This document shows positions 20,134 to 32,434 of a stretch of 64,000 bases of DNA, piece after piece. The position numbers and the translations under genes are program-made. The DNA comes from Eurosta solidaginis (Eukaryota > Arthropoda > Insecta > Diptera > Tephritidae), in assembly GCF_040869045.1 (NCBI RefSeq), contig NC_090321.1:73069183-73133182 (forward strand), read 5' to 3'. Under the pieces are notes generated by a model that saw nothing but the letters and a program-made list of their open reading frames with translations, ran no database searches and was not told the origin of the DNA. Each line of letters starts with the position of its first letter. The first letter of the stretch is position 1.

Positions 20134-23100
20134 AACGCATTTACAGTGGAAGCAGTGAGGAAGGCGGTCGGCATGATGTGGTGGTGCACAGTGGCTAGTC
20201 ATTGTCGGCTGGGGCGGGTCCTTGCCAACCTTACTGTTCCTGCGCCATAAACAGAAAAAAAGTTCCTATCATGTCCATCAAAACTAAAAGCTGTCAAATT
20301 CAAAAAAAAAAAACTGACAGAAGCGCAGAGACCGCCTCAAAACGCTTATCAATACAAAATAAACGACATCCGGCCGAACCGGATGTCACGGACAGACCGT
20401 TGACATTCAAAGATTTAAATTCAAATTCAAAAAAGAAAGTTAAAAGAAACTAAACGCAACAAAAATTACCGAACCGGACATGACCGGTTACCAAACGATG
20501 AAAATCAAAGAGAAAAAAAATGTTGAAATTAAAATAAAAGAACCAAAAGGAAAATAAAGATAAAGGGCCGAATATATAAAGGGGCGCCGCGGGTGTTGTT
20601 GCGACGCCCGGTGCATGTCCCACCCTCAAAATCCATGGCCACCGAAGCACCCTTACCTGGTAACCCTACGTGCCTTTTAAATAAATGGCGACGCCAGCAT
20701 TCCCATATTGTTAACAAATTTATTCAAGTTTCATTATTACTAATATAGCATTTCTTTCTATAAACTTCTTTTGATCTGACTGCAACATTTTTTTTTTTTA
20801 TATATATATTTATGCTTATAAATATTTTTATTTAAAAAAAAAAGTAGCAATCAAAAATGCGTGCCTAATTGGAGAGGAACTCTATTTTTTTTTTGTAAGT
20901 TTTTAGAAAAATTATTGTGAGCTGCGTTTTGTGACGGTTCATTGAATGTAATAATAATTGGTTTGTTTTTATAATCTAATATATTATATATATAATAAAT
21001 TTTTTTTTTTTTTGGTAGAAATTTGGTTAAATGCCCTTTTCTTTTTTCATTCACAAACCTATCTTAGGGCTGTACAGTTTGGATACAACTTCCGATAATT
21101 GGGGCCCCCTTACAAAATTAATATGTTGTTGTATTAGACTTACTTTGAGTTTAACAAAACATCAATTTGGTATAACACATAGTATAATGACACTAATATG
21201 TACTAAGAAGTTTGTTATAAACGCAACTAAGACTAAATTTGGGGTAAATCATACTCCTCAAAAAAATTGTTTCACATGTTCAAGTAAAACGTAAGCTTTT
21301 AAATTTATGGTAAAATTAACGAAATCGTTTTACAGGTTCAGGTAAAACGTGAACTTTTTAAACTTATAGTAAAATTAGTGAAATCGTTTTACTTGTTCAG
21401 GTGAAACGTAAACTGTTTTGCATGTATCAGTCAGTGCTGGTATTGTTTTGGATTTAGTTCAACTCAGTCAAAAAAAATGTATACAAATTTTTTTTTTTTG
21501 TTGATAATGTAAGCTAATCCGCATTACTCGTTATTTGCGTCCCTTAATATAAATTTAATGCGTTTTAACTGATAATGCAATTGAACTTGAATTACCAATA
21601 CAACTTTATTCCTTACCGAAACAATATCAATAATTTTTGCTCATTCCAAAATCATATCCGCAACAATTGCATTAATTAAAAAAGTAATAGTAAAATTTTA
21701 GCGTAACGCAAAGCAAATTTTAATACCTGAAACACTTTTTTTTTTTGTTTCACAGGCAGTACAAATTGCCTGCCTATGACCATTAAGATATGCTTTGTTT
21801 TTTTTTTTTGTTAATTTTTCAGTATGCAACAATTTCGAACGTATAACAAGAATTGCTTTCTTAACTTTTCATTTTCTTCGCTCATTGTGCATATTGCATT
21901 CGTATTCATATTCGTTTTAATTCTATACTAGGGTGATAGCCTTAAATTTGAATATGTTTGTATATTAACATTATATAATGTTGCAGTCAAAAAAAAATTT
22001 TAAAAGACAAGGTTGAGGCTACAAATACGTATATTTGGTTCAGTAATGGAACGAACTCACCGCCTTACCCGCTGATATTCGTTGTCGCAATTGGCCTGGC
22101 CGCAGGCCTATGTTCGCTGCCCTGTGGTTGTCATTGTAGCCCGTATGGTCGTAGCTGATAAAGATGTGGTAGTATTGTTATCGCCGGTATGGACGCAGCT
22201 AATAAAGATGCGCTAGTATTATTATCGCCGGTATGGACGCAGCTGATAAAGATGCGGCTAGTATTGGTGTCGGTGGTACCGCCTGTTGTAGGTGTTAACA
22301 TTAGTGGCCTCGGACCTATATTCGCGGCCCCGTTGTGTGCGTTGCAACTGGTGGTGGCGGTACGTCTGGTGGTTGTTGCGCTCGTGGTTGGCGCTAATAA
22401 AAGGGTTGGGGAAGGTACTACCGATGGTGATGCTCGTGATAATAGTGGGCGCCGTTGGTGGTGGTTGGCGCTTTATCATATGCTACTGCGTATGGAGTTT
22501 GTGGTGGTTTTGGGGTACCATGCAGTCAGCGCAGACCACGTCACAATAATAGGTGGCCGTTGTATGTTGCCATAAAGAAAAAGTGAAATTGCGGCTAGTA
22601 GTAAAACAGTCGGAATGGCAAATGTAGGTAAATTAACCACTTTGAAATGCAGGTAAGATTTGGTGTACGATGAACAAATGTTGGTTATTAGTGGAGGATT
22701 ATTTACACTGCCTTTGATAAGTCTTTTGATTCCATGGTGCCTTTAACTCGTCTCCTTTGTAGCTGCGGAGCTGACTGTCGCTGCATTTCTTCCAGACGCG
22801 TCACGATTGCGATTTTAATAATATCAAATGTTGCTTGCAGAAAATTAATTCAGTTTTATATTCGAAAAGTAGTATAGGATTGTTTTCATATGTACAATGC
22901 TTATCGGCTTAAAAACAATTCAATTTAAAGTACGCTTAGCCCTTAATTGGAAAATTTAAGAGCACAAAATCACCACGTTTAACCAACTCAGCTCGAAAAA
23001 GGAGAAGATCTTTTTTCTTCCTCCGGAACTCGTTTTTTTTTTTTTTTGTTCGCGATCGCCCGTCTGTCTTTTTCCTTGTTTTTCGATACTTTTTATCGCA

Positions 23101-23184
23101 ACTTTCGCCACATCACTAGATGTGTTCGCGTGAACACGCTCCCAAGTGGATCGTAGCCGTAGACCGTAGCAGCAGACCGTAACA
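20134..23184 (-). repeat. L1 3' LTR
   Basis: About 3051 bp, aligning end to end with the 5' LTR at 29696-32771. It lacks the terminal TGTTATGGA (as read on the + strand) next to the target site. It also lacks a ~19-bp segment near 20650 that in the 5' LTR contains the second arm of the GGCCACCGA/TCGGTGGCC hairpin. Long A and T homopolymers and an AT-rich middle (20700-22000) precede a GT-rich part (22140-22560). Short + strand ORFs here (for example 22189-22575) are antisense to the element and recur in the other LTR only because it is a repeat. Confidence 0.88.
20367..20385. other. Conserved LTR hairpin (copies in all five L-family LTRs)
   Basis: CATCCGG-CCGAA-CCGGATG can form a perfect 7-bp stem with a 5-base loop. 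The same stem with loop TCGAA or CCGAA occurs near 29939-29957 (L1 5' LTR), 37400 (L3), 53777 (L2 3' LTR) and 63745 (L2 5' LTR). Stem bases are identical in all copies while the loop and flanks vary. By position it lies toward the U5 side of the LTR. Confidence 0.6.
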
Positions 23185-23740
23185 AACCTGCTTCGCTTTG
23201 AAGACCTGACGATGAAGCGAACAGGAAACCGGATCATCTGTGGGGAGCCACTGCCAGGGATCTCCGACGACAAGCAACGTGGGGCACGACTCACCCCTGA
23301 GATAAGAGTCTCAAAGTCCTACTACGAAGCTAGCCGGGCAACATAGGTCTATCAAAAAAAAGTTAAGTCAAATTGGGATTAATTTCTGTTTCCTAGTTAA
23401 AAGGGCTTTGCGGCAATTAGACATTTGTTATGGAGAACTCGTCAAAACTCCGAAAGATGATTACTAGTGGGTATCGCTCCCACAGGAAGGCAAAATAAAA
23501 AAAAGGTGTAGACATCTGGAGAACTCGTCCAAACTCCGAAAGGCTAGTCCGACCTAAGCGTGGACTGCCAGGGTGTTCACGGTCCTCGGTGAGTACGCGT
23601 GTGAACATCCTATGAGGTCAGTGCTCGGGGAGAATACTGGGCGAGATGTCCCCGACCGCCAAAACGCCCAGACAAAAAAAGTCCAATTGGTAGGTATATA
23701 AAAAAAAGTCAAATTGTAATTTGGCAAGGAAACGTTTTCT
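23185..23740 (-). other. L1 region between pol and 3' LTR
   Basis: Non-coding. It contains two copies of GGAGAACTCGTC(A/C)AAACTCCG (about 23431 and 23517). The bases next to the 3' LTR read AAAGCGAAGCAGG on the minus strand and may be the polypurine tract. The same arrangement occurs in L2 at 56823-57385. No env gene is present. Confidence 0.6.
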
Positions 23741-23743
23741 GGT

Positions 23744-26700
23744 TCATTGCGGACGAATGTCCGAAGCGTGAAAGCGACCTATCAATTTCCCGTTTAGGTC
23801 TTCGAGATCGTACAGTGCATTGCCTATTTTTCGAAGCACACGACAATTTAGGTATTTTGGTAGGAATTTGGCGTTAATGCCCTGTTTGAAGTTACTTAAT
23901 GCAAAGTTTTTCCGAAAAACTTCCTGACCTTCCTTATAGTTGACTTGCCTGGAGCGCTTGTTATAGGTGGTTACTCCCCTATCCTTGGCCTGATCTAAAT
24001 TTCTACGGATCTGCTCACTGATATTAGTCAACTTGTCAGCTCTGCTTACTACCGTAACCTGGTCCTCCCGAAGGCTGCCGAGTTTCTATAAAATGTTGTA
24101 CGTTGAGGTATGTTGGACCATATTTTGGCCATATAATGCAAAGTATGGAGAAAACTGAATCGCCGTATGAAAATCACTTCTCAAAACTGATAAAATCTCG
24201 GGTATATGCTTATCCCAATCGGTATGGTCAGGTTTATCTTTCAGGAAAATCCTAATCTTCGAAACAATCTCTCTATTAACGCGCTCGGGTGCGTTTGCTT
24301 GGGGAGAATATAACCCCGTCCTCACGTGCGTCACCCCGTAATTTGCAAAAAATTTATTCATTTCCTTCGAGATAAACTGTTTACCATTGTCACTGTGAAT
24401 AAACTCAGAGACCCCTATAGCCGGAAAAATTTCTGAAGCGAAGTAATTTATAACGTTTACAGTGGTGGCTCTCTGCATGGGCTTTATCCAAACGTATTTT
24501 GAAAAATGGTCTAGTACTATGAAAAGAAATTGATTTCGCCGCTTAGATCTCGGATACGGCCCTAGGAAATCGCAATATAATCGCTGAAATGGCCTCTCGG
24601 ATGCAAAGGTATTCTCTATAGGCGGTCTCGACTGCTGATTAGTGGGTTTTACAGCTTTGCAGGTGTCACAACGCTGGACGTAGTCCCTGACGTCCTTAGC
24701 CTGCTGCGGCCAGAAGTACTTCTGCCTAACACGTTCTAAGGTTTTCTGCCACCCGCCATGGTAACTCCGGTTAGCGTCGTGTGCTAATCTCACAGCTTCC
24801 TCAGTCAGCCCTTTCGGCAACCATAATCGCCACAGCGAGTCTTCTTCCCCTTCCACTCCCTTACGAAATTTAACTCGTTTGAAAATTACTCCGTCCACCA
24901 CTCGCAAATCCGGAAGCGATTCCTCTTTTTCGGTGACGGTCCGAATTAAGTCTAAATATTCGTTGCTGCTAAATTCGGGAGAGACTAAGTCTATTTCCCC
25001 GGGTGTGGTAGTGAAAGACAACTCATCGGCATCAAACCGCGACAGCGCATCTGGTACTACATTCAGGGTGCCCTTACGATGTTCCATTTTGAAGTCGTAT
25101 CTTTGTAGTAACAGCGACCACCTCGCCAACCTCCCGCTGAAGTCCTTTTGTGTCATTAACCACTTGAGACTGGAGTGGTCCGTGATAATACGAAACGGTA
25201 ATCCCTCCACATAGGGTCGGAAACGCTTCACGCTGATTATGGCGGCGAGACATTCCAGCTCGGTTACCGTGTAATTGCGTTGAGCATTATTCAGTTTTTT
25301 CGAGACAAACGCGATCGGATGCTCAGCGCCCTCGTCATCGACCTGGAACAACACTCCGCCAACACCTATTTTGGAAGCGTCGCATTGTATCACGAATTCC
25401 CTTGAAAAGTCTGGTTGGGCCAAAACAGGGGCGGAACTCAAAGCTACTTTTAGCTTTTCGAAGGCCTCTATAGCTTCAGAGGTAAGCTTGAACGGGCCTG
25501 CTGACTTACGGAGACAGTCGGTCAAGGGATCTGCCAAGTCAACAAAATTGGTAATAAACGCCCTGTACCAATTCGCCATGCCCACAAACCTACGCACTTG
25601 CCGAGGAGATTTAGGGATCGGGAAGTTTTGCATTGCTTCTATTTTTCCCGGATCCACTTTCAGACACCCGCTGCCTATCAAGTACCCTAAGTAGCGTATT
25701 TCCTTCTGACAAAATTTACTTTTTTCCACGTTTATTGTCAGCCCTGCGTCTCTCAAACATTGGGCCACTTCCGCTAGCAATCTTAGGTGATCCTCAAAAT
25801 TAGTGCTACATACCATCAGATCGTCCAGGTAGACAAAGACGTTCTCTCGCAGACGCGAAGGGATTGCCTTGTCCATCAGCCTACTCATAGTCTGCGGTCC
25901 ATTGCACAGACCAAATGGCATTACTTTGAAGTGGTACAGAGGCCTCCCCGGAACTGCGAATGCTGTTTTTTTCTTAGAGGACTCTGTCAATTTGATCTGG
26001 AAGAACGCGTCCTTTAGATCAATGCCACTAATAAAATGCGTATCTTTCAGTCTGCTCAATAAGCCGTTGATATGAGGCAGGGGGTACGAGTCTTTCTTAG
26101 TCACCGCGTTGACCTTCCTGGAATCTATGCACAGCCTAACTTTACCTGGTTTCCGGACCAGTACTACAGGACTACACCACGGGGAGTTCGATTCTTCTAT
26201 AACTCCTAATTCGAGTAACCTGTCTAGTTCGCTAAAAGCTTCGGCTTGCCTCGGTGGCGAAAGAGGGAAATTTTTGCTTTTTATGGGAACGGCATCACCG
26301 GTGTCGATGTGATGCTCCACTAATTTAGTTTGCCCTAGGCCTAACTTCTCGTACGAAGGAAACGTCTCGATGACCTTTTGCAATTCTAATTTTCGTTCTG
26401 GTGACAATTCATGGAGGTTAAGTTCCTCTTCCTTTTCAAGTCTAATCTCCATGCACTCTACGCTTGGGAATATTTCGGGAGCTAACGCAAATGCTCTCCA
26501 AAAATCTACTGCGAAGTACGCTTCTTGGAGCAATGAGGGAACAAGGTAAAAACGAATAACCTTTGTGATATTTTTGAAGGTGACTGGTAGGGATACTGAG
26601 CCTAAAATTGTTTGCTTGTTGCCGCCCACGGTATATACGAACGCGTGTAAGGGCTGATATTCGAAGCCGTTATCCTCTAGGAATTCTAATCCATTTTTCC

Positions 26701-27085
26701 TCAAGATGGAGACGTTGGCTCCCGAGTCCAACAGCCCTACAAGAAAGCTATCTCTAATTTTAGCCTTTGCTAGAGGCCTTTCATCCTCTGTAACCGTTAA
26801 CGTGGTGGCTTGCAGCAGTCTACGCTCCTGTACTCTCCTGTGGTATCTCTTCCTACACTTCAAAATATTGTCCGACACCGGGTATTGTTTAAAAATTGAA
26901 TGTCTTACTTGTTCGTACCTATGTTCCCTTTCTTCAGGGTTTGGTGAAAAATGCGTTTGGCACGCGACACCCCTATGCTGGCGTCGCAGAATCTTGATAC
27001 GCTCGCCCATCGCGGATGAGGACGTTTGACTCTCGGATTCGGAACTATTCGAATTGTCCGTACTGTCAGGGTAAGTTATTATCAC
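23744..27085 (-). pseudogene. pol: L1 pol: protease, RT, RNase H, integrase
   Basis: A 999-codon open frame from 27085 to 24086, then an in-frame TAG at about 24085, then 95 more codons to 23744. Approximate residues: protease DSGA (120-123); RT with FISGIDLKDAFFQI (about 352-364) and active site YLDD (419-422); RNase H first Asp in CDAS (about 569); integrase zinc finger H769, H776, C806, C809; catalytic D839, D899, E934 in D-D-35-E spacing. The pol frame stays open upstream of 27085 and overlaps the gag end in the -1 frame, so expression by frameshifting from gag is likely. The TAG removes the integrase C-terminus; the corresponding L2 codon is Gly. Confidence 0.9.
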
Positions 27086-27204
27086 GTTTGAGGGCTCTTC
27101 TGCCAGGGTACTACTGCACCTCGGAAGCGTATCACCTCCATGCAGAGATTCACCCTCTGGTTCAGCGCACGGGACGACGCCTCGAGCACTGGCTGATGTG
27201 GGAG

Positions 27205-28640
27205 CTATGAAGCCGAACGAGGTTCCCCCGCCTTCTCGCTCGGGTACTGGTTTCCCTGCCTGCGATGGTCCCTAGGGCATTTAGGAGTAAATACACCCTT
27301 ATACCCACATTTAAAACAAAAAGGATTTTTTATGGGTTCCTCACAATATATATAGGAGTGCCCCATTGCCTGGCAATTCCAGCATTGGATTCCCGAATAG
27401 TCCGGTCTTCTGTTGCGTCGATATTCCAGCGCCTCTATTTGTGGATCCATTTCGCCGTCCTCGCTTTCCCTCCTCATGTCTGGGGTTGTCGCGCGTGCTT
27501 CGTTTACATGCCGTCCTGGGTAAGTGGCTCCCAACAGCTTGCTTTCTTTCAGCACTTGTTCACCTCTGCGTGCTACATCGCGTAAATCATGAAGAGTCCT
27601 TACATCTGCGTTGAAAAGCATCAGCTTAAGGCTATTGTTGACGTTTCTTTTTATTATGTCAATCAGTAGAAGCTCCGACATTGGCTCTCTTAAGCGCGCG
27701 TTCAAGGAGATTATGTCCGTGTGAAACACGTCATAGCACTCACTTGCTTTCTGCTTCCGCATGAAGATCTCCATCATGATCTAGTGGTCAGTTTTCAAAG
27801 TGCCAAACTCTCTTTTCAATGAGTAGCACAAAAAGGCATAAGTCGCGTTTGGGTTTTGTTTCGTGAAAAGCCAGTACCATTCTTCGGCCCGCCCGGAAAG
27901 AAACAGGTGGAAACTAGCCATTATTTGTTCGTCCGTGCATTGTGTGCGCTCACACAAGGTGTTCAGTTTAAAAAGGAAATCGGCCACGCTCCCAGTGCCG
28001 TCGAACGAGATTTTCCACTCCTGCGGCTTCACTACTATGTTGCTCGGAGCAGGGTATATTGGCGGTACTACCGTTGGGAATGGATTACGGTCCATCCTAC
28101 TTGCGTTCCTGTTTTGCTGATTTGATTGCTGCGAGGATTCGAGAGCGGCGTTGAGCTGGGCCATATTGGCTCTAATTGAGCCCATCTCTCTCCGCATTTC
28201 CTCCTGCGAAGCCTGGAACAGTTGGTGTAGCACGTCCACCCACGAGCCTCCACGAGTAGCTTCGTCCTGCATTCCTAGGGTATTCGCCCGATCACTTGTA
28301 GCGTCCCCCAAATTTCCCATCTCCTGATTTGGTGGTAAAGCACCAGCTCCTTCGGGTGCATAGGTCGACACATTGGTCATTAGCCCCGAGATATCGTGCG
28401 TGTTCACGTGCTTCCCGGTCGGTCCAGTTTGTCGCGAGGGTCATTCAGGTCCGAGCCCATGTTTATTAACGCGGGATCTCCGTATCGTCCCCCTACTGGG
28501 GTGTGCACCACCAAGGGACGCCTGGCCTGAGAGAAGGCCCCTCTATTTTTATTACCCCGTTGCTGGTTTCTCTGGGGATTCCCCGCACTCCCGAACGGAG
28601 TGTTCCGGTCCGGTTGCCCGAATGACTGGTCGCGCGACAT
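27205..28640 (-). pseudogene. gag: L1 gag, broken
   Basis: Starts at ATG 28638-28640 (MSRDQSFGQP). Compared with the open 485-codon L2 gag it has a short deletion/frameshift near 28405 and an in-frame TAG at about 27781, where L2 has Glu. The capsid-like part includes RTQCTDEQIMASFHLFLSGR. The nucleocapsid end has one good CCHC knuckle (CWNCQAMGHSYIYC) and a second block (CFKCGYKGVFTPKC) in which the expected His is Val. Nucleocapsid knuckles package the RNA in this class of element. Confidence 0.85.
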
Positions 28641-29678
28641 GTTCAAGGGAAAAAATTTGGTCAAGCAAAAAAAAACTTTTGCCACGTAAGGCGCTTAGGG
28701 ATAAAAAAAAATTATATAAAAAAAAATTTTGCGAAAATAATTGCTGAAACCTCTGATCGATAGTCGTATCGGATAGAAGAGGTGAAAAGCTGCAAAAAAA
28801 AAAATGATTAGATAAATATGTCTTAAGTAACCCATGGGAATGCCGACATCCCATTCCCAAAAGGCAGTAGGCCACAGGAAAAAAAATAAACACAAATACA
28901 TTCATACTTGGCCCTAGTGCTCCCAACCGCAGTGCGAGGGGGTCTTAAGGCCCCCCTCCGAGACTGGTTGGGGCCACCAGGGTCGGTTCCAGACACACAC
29001 GCGTAGGTCTCAACACGCCCAGCCGCAACGCAGGGGCAGTCTCCAGGGGATTGCCCCTGGGACTGGTTGGGGGTGTTGGGGCCTCCCGTCCATTCTCTCT
29101 GGACACCACTCCTGCCTCCACCGCAATGGGTGGAGTGGTTTCGAAACCGCTCCCCAGCCTGGTGGGACAGGAAGGAGTGCCACTTTGAATCCCAGCTCAA
29201 CCCGCCACAATCCAGGTGGTATTCTATGGTACCACCTGAGACGTGGGATGAGCTGGGGCCCTTATAATACACAGACACACTCTCACACCGGACAACACAA
29301 AACAAAAAAAATTCGGCAAAAGGGAAAACAAAAAAAAAATTATTTCACATTGTAAAAAAAAAACCCAATTAGCGGACATATTCAACCGGGGCCGACTAAC
29401 GGACAAAACATCCGGAAACATAAAAACCCACTTACAAAAAAATCAAGTGCGTGCAGCACTGCCTCATCGGCTGAAAATGAAAAAAATTCCGGAGATTGAC
29501 GTGAAGTCTCGTGGGTCCCTCAGCTACCGGAGACGATGATCATTCCGGACACCCTGATCCGTCCAACCATCCCACCGCAACGCAGGTGGCTGCTCCTGCG
29601 GCTGCTCACCCTGGACTGGTGGGATGGTCAACTTCACAGTTTGACCAGGAGTGACCCTCGTACACGCCGCCTCAGGAA
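28641..29678 (-). other. L1 untranslated leader
   Basis: About 1 kb between primer binding site and gag. It is G/C-rich in part (28915-29260) with repeated GACTGGTTGGGG words at about 28962 and 29060. No convincing ORF was seen. Packaging and translation-control signals would be expected here, but none can be assigned. Confidence 0.55.
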
Positions 29679-29693
29679 CCACGTTGGGCGCCA
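29679..29693 (-). other. L1 primer binding site (tRNA-Lys type)
   Basis: The + strand reads CCACGTTGGGCGCCA, identical to what I recall as the 3' end of insect tRNA-Lys(CUU) with its added CCA. The minus-strand element therefore carries TGGCGCCCAACGTGG two bases after its 5' LTR. The position and match fit a primer binding site for minus-strand DNA synthesis. The tRNA identity is from memory and unverified. Confidence 0.75.
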
Positions 29694-30141
29694 TCTGTTA
29701 TGGAAACGCATTTACAGTGGAAGCAGTAAAAAAAGGCGGTCGGCATGATGTGGTGGTGCACAGTGGCTAGTCATTGTCGGCTGGGGCGGGTCCTTGCCAA
29801 CCTTACTGTTCCTGCGCCATAAATAGAAAAAAAGTTCCTATCATGCCTATCAAAACTAAAAGCTGTCAAATTCAAAAAAAAAAAACTGACAGAAGCGCAG
29901 AGACCGACTCAAAACGCTTATCAATACAAAATAAACGACATCCGGCCGAACCGGATGTCACGGACAGACCGTTGACATTCAAAGATTTAAATTCAAATTC
30001 AAAAAAGAAAGTCAAAAGAAACTAAACGCAACAAAAATTACCGAACCGGACATGACCGGTTACCAAACGATGAAAATCAAAGAGAAAAAAAATGTTGAAA
30101 TTAAAATAAAAGAACCAAAAGGAAAATAAAGATAAAGGGCC

Positions 30142-30153
30142 GAATATATAAAA
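30142..30153 (-). promoter_or_regulatory. Possible LTR TATA box
   Basis: TATATATTCGG on the minus strand follows GC-rich CGCGGCGCC sequence. The same block recurs at about 20570 and 37600; L2 has a TATTCGG variant lacking the full TATATA. The location, several hundred bases before the 3' end of the LTR, fits a U3/R boundary. No transcription start can be shown from sequence alone. Confidence 0.35.
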
Positions 30154-32062
30154 AGGCGCCGCGGGTGTTGTTGCGACGCCCGGTGCATGTCCCACCCTCA
30201 AAATCCATGGCCACCGAAGCACCTAAATTTCGGTGGCCCCTTACCTGGTAACCCTACGTGCCTTCTAAATAAATGGCGACGCCAGCATTCCCATATTGTT
30301 AACAAATTTATTCAAGTTTCATTATTACTAATATAGCATTTCTTTCTATAAACTTCTTTTGATCTGACTGCAACATTTTTTTTTTTTATATATATATTTA
30401 TGCTTATAAATATTTTTATTTAAAAAAAAAAGTAGCAATCAAAAATGCGTGCCTAATTGGAGAGGAACTCTATTTTTTTTTGTAAGTTTTTAGAAAAATT
30501 ATTGTGAGCTGCGTTTTGTGACGGTTCATTGAATGTAATAATAATTGGTTTGTTTTTATAATCTAATATATTATATATATAATAAATTTTTTTTTTTTGG
30601 TAGAAATTTGGTTAAATGCCCTTTTCTTTTTTCATTCACAAACCTATCTTAGGGCTGTACAGTTTGGATACAACTTCCGATAATTGGGGCCCCCTTACAA
30701 AATTAATATGTTTATTAGACTTACTTTGAGTTTAACAAAACATCAATTTGGTATAACACATAGTATAATGACACTAATATGTACTATGTACTAAGAAGTT
30801 TGTTATAAACGCAACTAAGACTAAATTTGGGGTAAATCATACTCCTCAAAAAAATTGTTTCACATGTTCAAGTAAAATGTAAGCTTTTAAATTTATGGTA
30901 AAATTAACGAAATCGTTTTACAGGTTCAGGTAAAACGTGAACTTTTTAATCTTATAGTAAAATTAGTGAAATCGTTTTACTTGTTCAGGTGAAACGTAAA
31001 CTGTTTTGCATGTATCAGTCAGTGCTGGTATTGTTTTGGATTTAGTTCAACTCAGTCAAAAAAAATGTATACAAATTTTTTTTTTTGTTGATAATGTAAG
31101 CTAATCCGCATTACTCGTTATTTGCGTCCCTTAATATAAATTTAATGCGTTTTAACTGATAATGCAATTGAACTTGAATTACCAATAAAACTTTATTCCT
31201 TACCGAAACAATATCAATAATTTTTGCTCATTCCAAAATCATATCCGCAACAATTGCATTAATTAAAAAAGTAATAGTAAAATTTTAGCGTAATGCAAAG
31301 CAAATTTTAATACCTGAAACACTTTTTTTTTTGTTTCACAGGCAGTACAAATTGCCTACCTATGACCATTAAGATATGCTTTGTTTTTTTTTTTGTAAAT
31401 TTTTCAGTATGCAACAATTTCGAACGTATAACAAGAATTGCTTTCTTAACTTTTCATTTTCTTCGCTCATTGTGCATATTGCATTCGTATTCATATTCGT
31501 TTTAATTCTATACTAGGGTGATAGCCTTAAATTTGAATATGTTTGTATATTAACATTATATAATGTGGCAGAGTCAAAAAAAAATTTTAAAAGACAAGGT
31601 TGAGGCTACAAATACGTATATTTGGTTCAGTAATGGAACGAACTCACCGCCTTACCCGCTGATATTCGTTGTCGCAATTGGCCTGGCCGCAGGCCTATGT
31701 TCGCTGCCCTGTGGTTGTCATTGTAGCCCGTATGGTCGTAGCTGATAAAGATGTGGTAGTATTGTTATCGCCGGTATGGACGCAGCTAATAAAGATGCGC
31801 TAGTATTATTATCGCCGGTATGGACGCAGCTGATAAAGATGCGGCTAGTATTGGTGTCGGTGGTACCGCCTGTTGTAGGTGTTAACATTAGTGGCCTCGG
31901 ACCTATATTCGCGGCCCCGTTGTGTGCGTTGCAACTGGTGGTGGCGGTACGTCTGGTGGTTGTTGCGCTCGTGGTTGGCGCTAATAAAAGGGTTGGGGAA
32001 GGTACTACCGATGGTGATGCTCGTGATAATAGTGGGCGCCGTTGGTGGTGGTTGGCGCTTTA

Positions 32063-32434
32063 TCATATGCTACTGCGTATGGAGTTTGTGGTGGTTTTGG
32101 GGTACCATGCAGTCAGCGCAGACCACGTCACAATAATAGGTGGCCGTTGTATGTTGCCATAACGAAAAAGTGAAATTGCGGCTAGTAGTAAAACAGTCGG
32201 AATGGCAAATGTAGGTAAATTAAGCACTTTGAAATGCAGGTAAGATTTGGTGTACGATGAACAAATGTTGGTTATTAGTGGAGGATTATTTACACTGCCT
32301 TTGATATCTTTTGATTCCATGGTGCCTTTAACTCGTCTCCTTTGTAGCTGCGGAGCTGACTGTCGCTGCATTTCTTCCAAATGCGTCACGATTGCGATTT
32401 TAATAATATCAAATGTTGCTTGCAGAAAATTCAT
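32063..32434 (-). CDS. Possible small sense ORF within L1 5' LTR
   Basis: 123 codons on the element's sense strand in the U3 part of the LTR. It has a basic, Gln-rich first half (HLEEMQRQSAPQLQRRRVKG) and one hydrophobic stretch (LPTFAIPTVLLLAAISLF, about residues 73-90) that could span a membrane. No family is recognised. It may be chance within a 3-kb LTR, and the L2 LTR has no obvious counterpart. Treat as unproven. Confidence 0.2.
   Translation of the reverse strand: MNFLQATFDIIKIAIVTHLEEMQRQSAPQLQRRRVKGTMESKDIKGSVNNPPLITNICSSYTKSYLHFKVLNLPTFAIPTVLLLAAISLFRYGNIQRPPIIVTWSALTAWYPKTTTNSIRSSI

Noticed and set aside
22189..22575. 128-codon + strand ORF repeated at 31776-32162
   Set aside because: Identical because it lies in both LTRs of L1; it is antisense to the element and GT-rich, with no domain.
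20134..23184. 3-kb repeat as a segmental duplication and not an LTR
   Set aside because: Both copies directly bracket gag-pol, one abuts a tRNA-Lys primer site, and the outer flanks share TCAA.
23185..23740. Envelope gene downstream of L1 pol
   Set aside because: The space is only ~550 bases, non-coding in all frames, and the same in L2.
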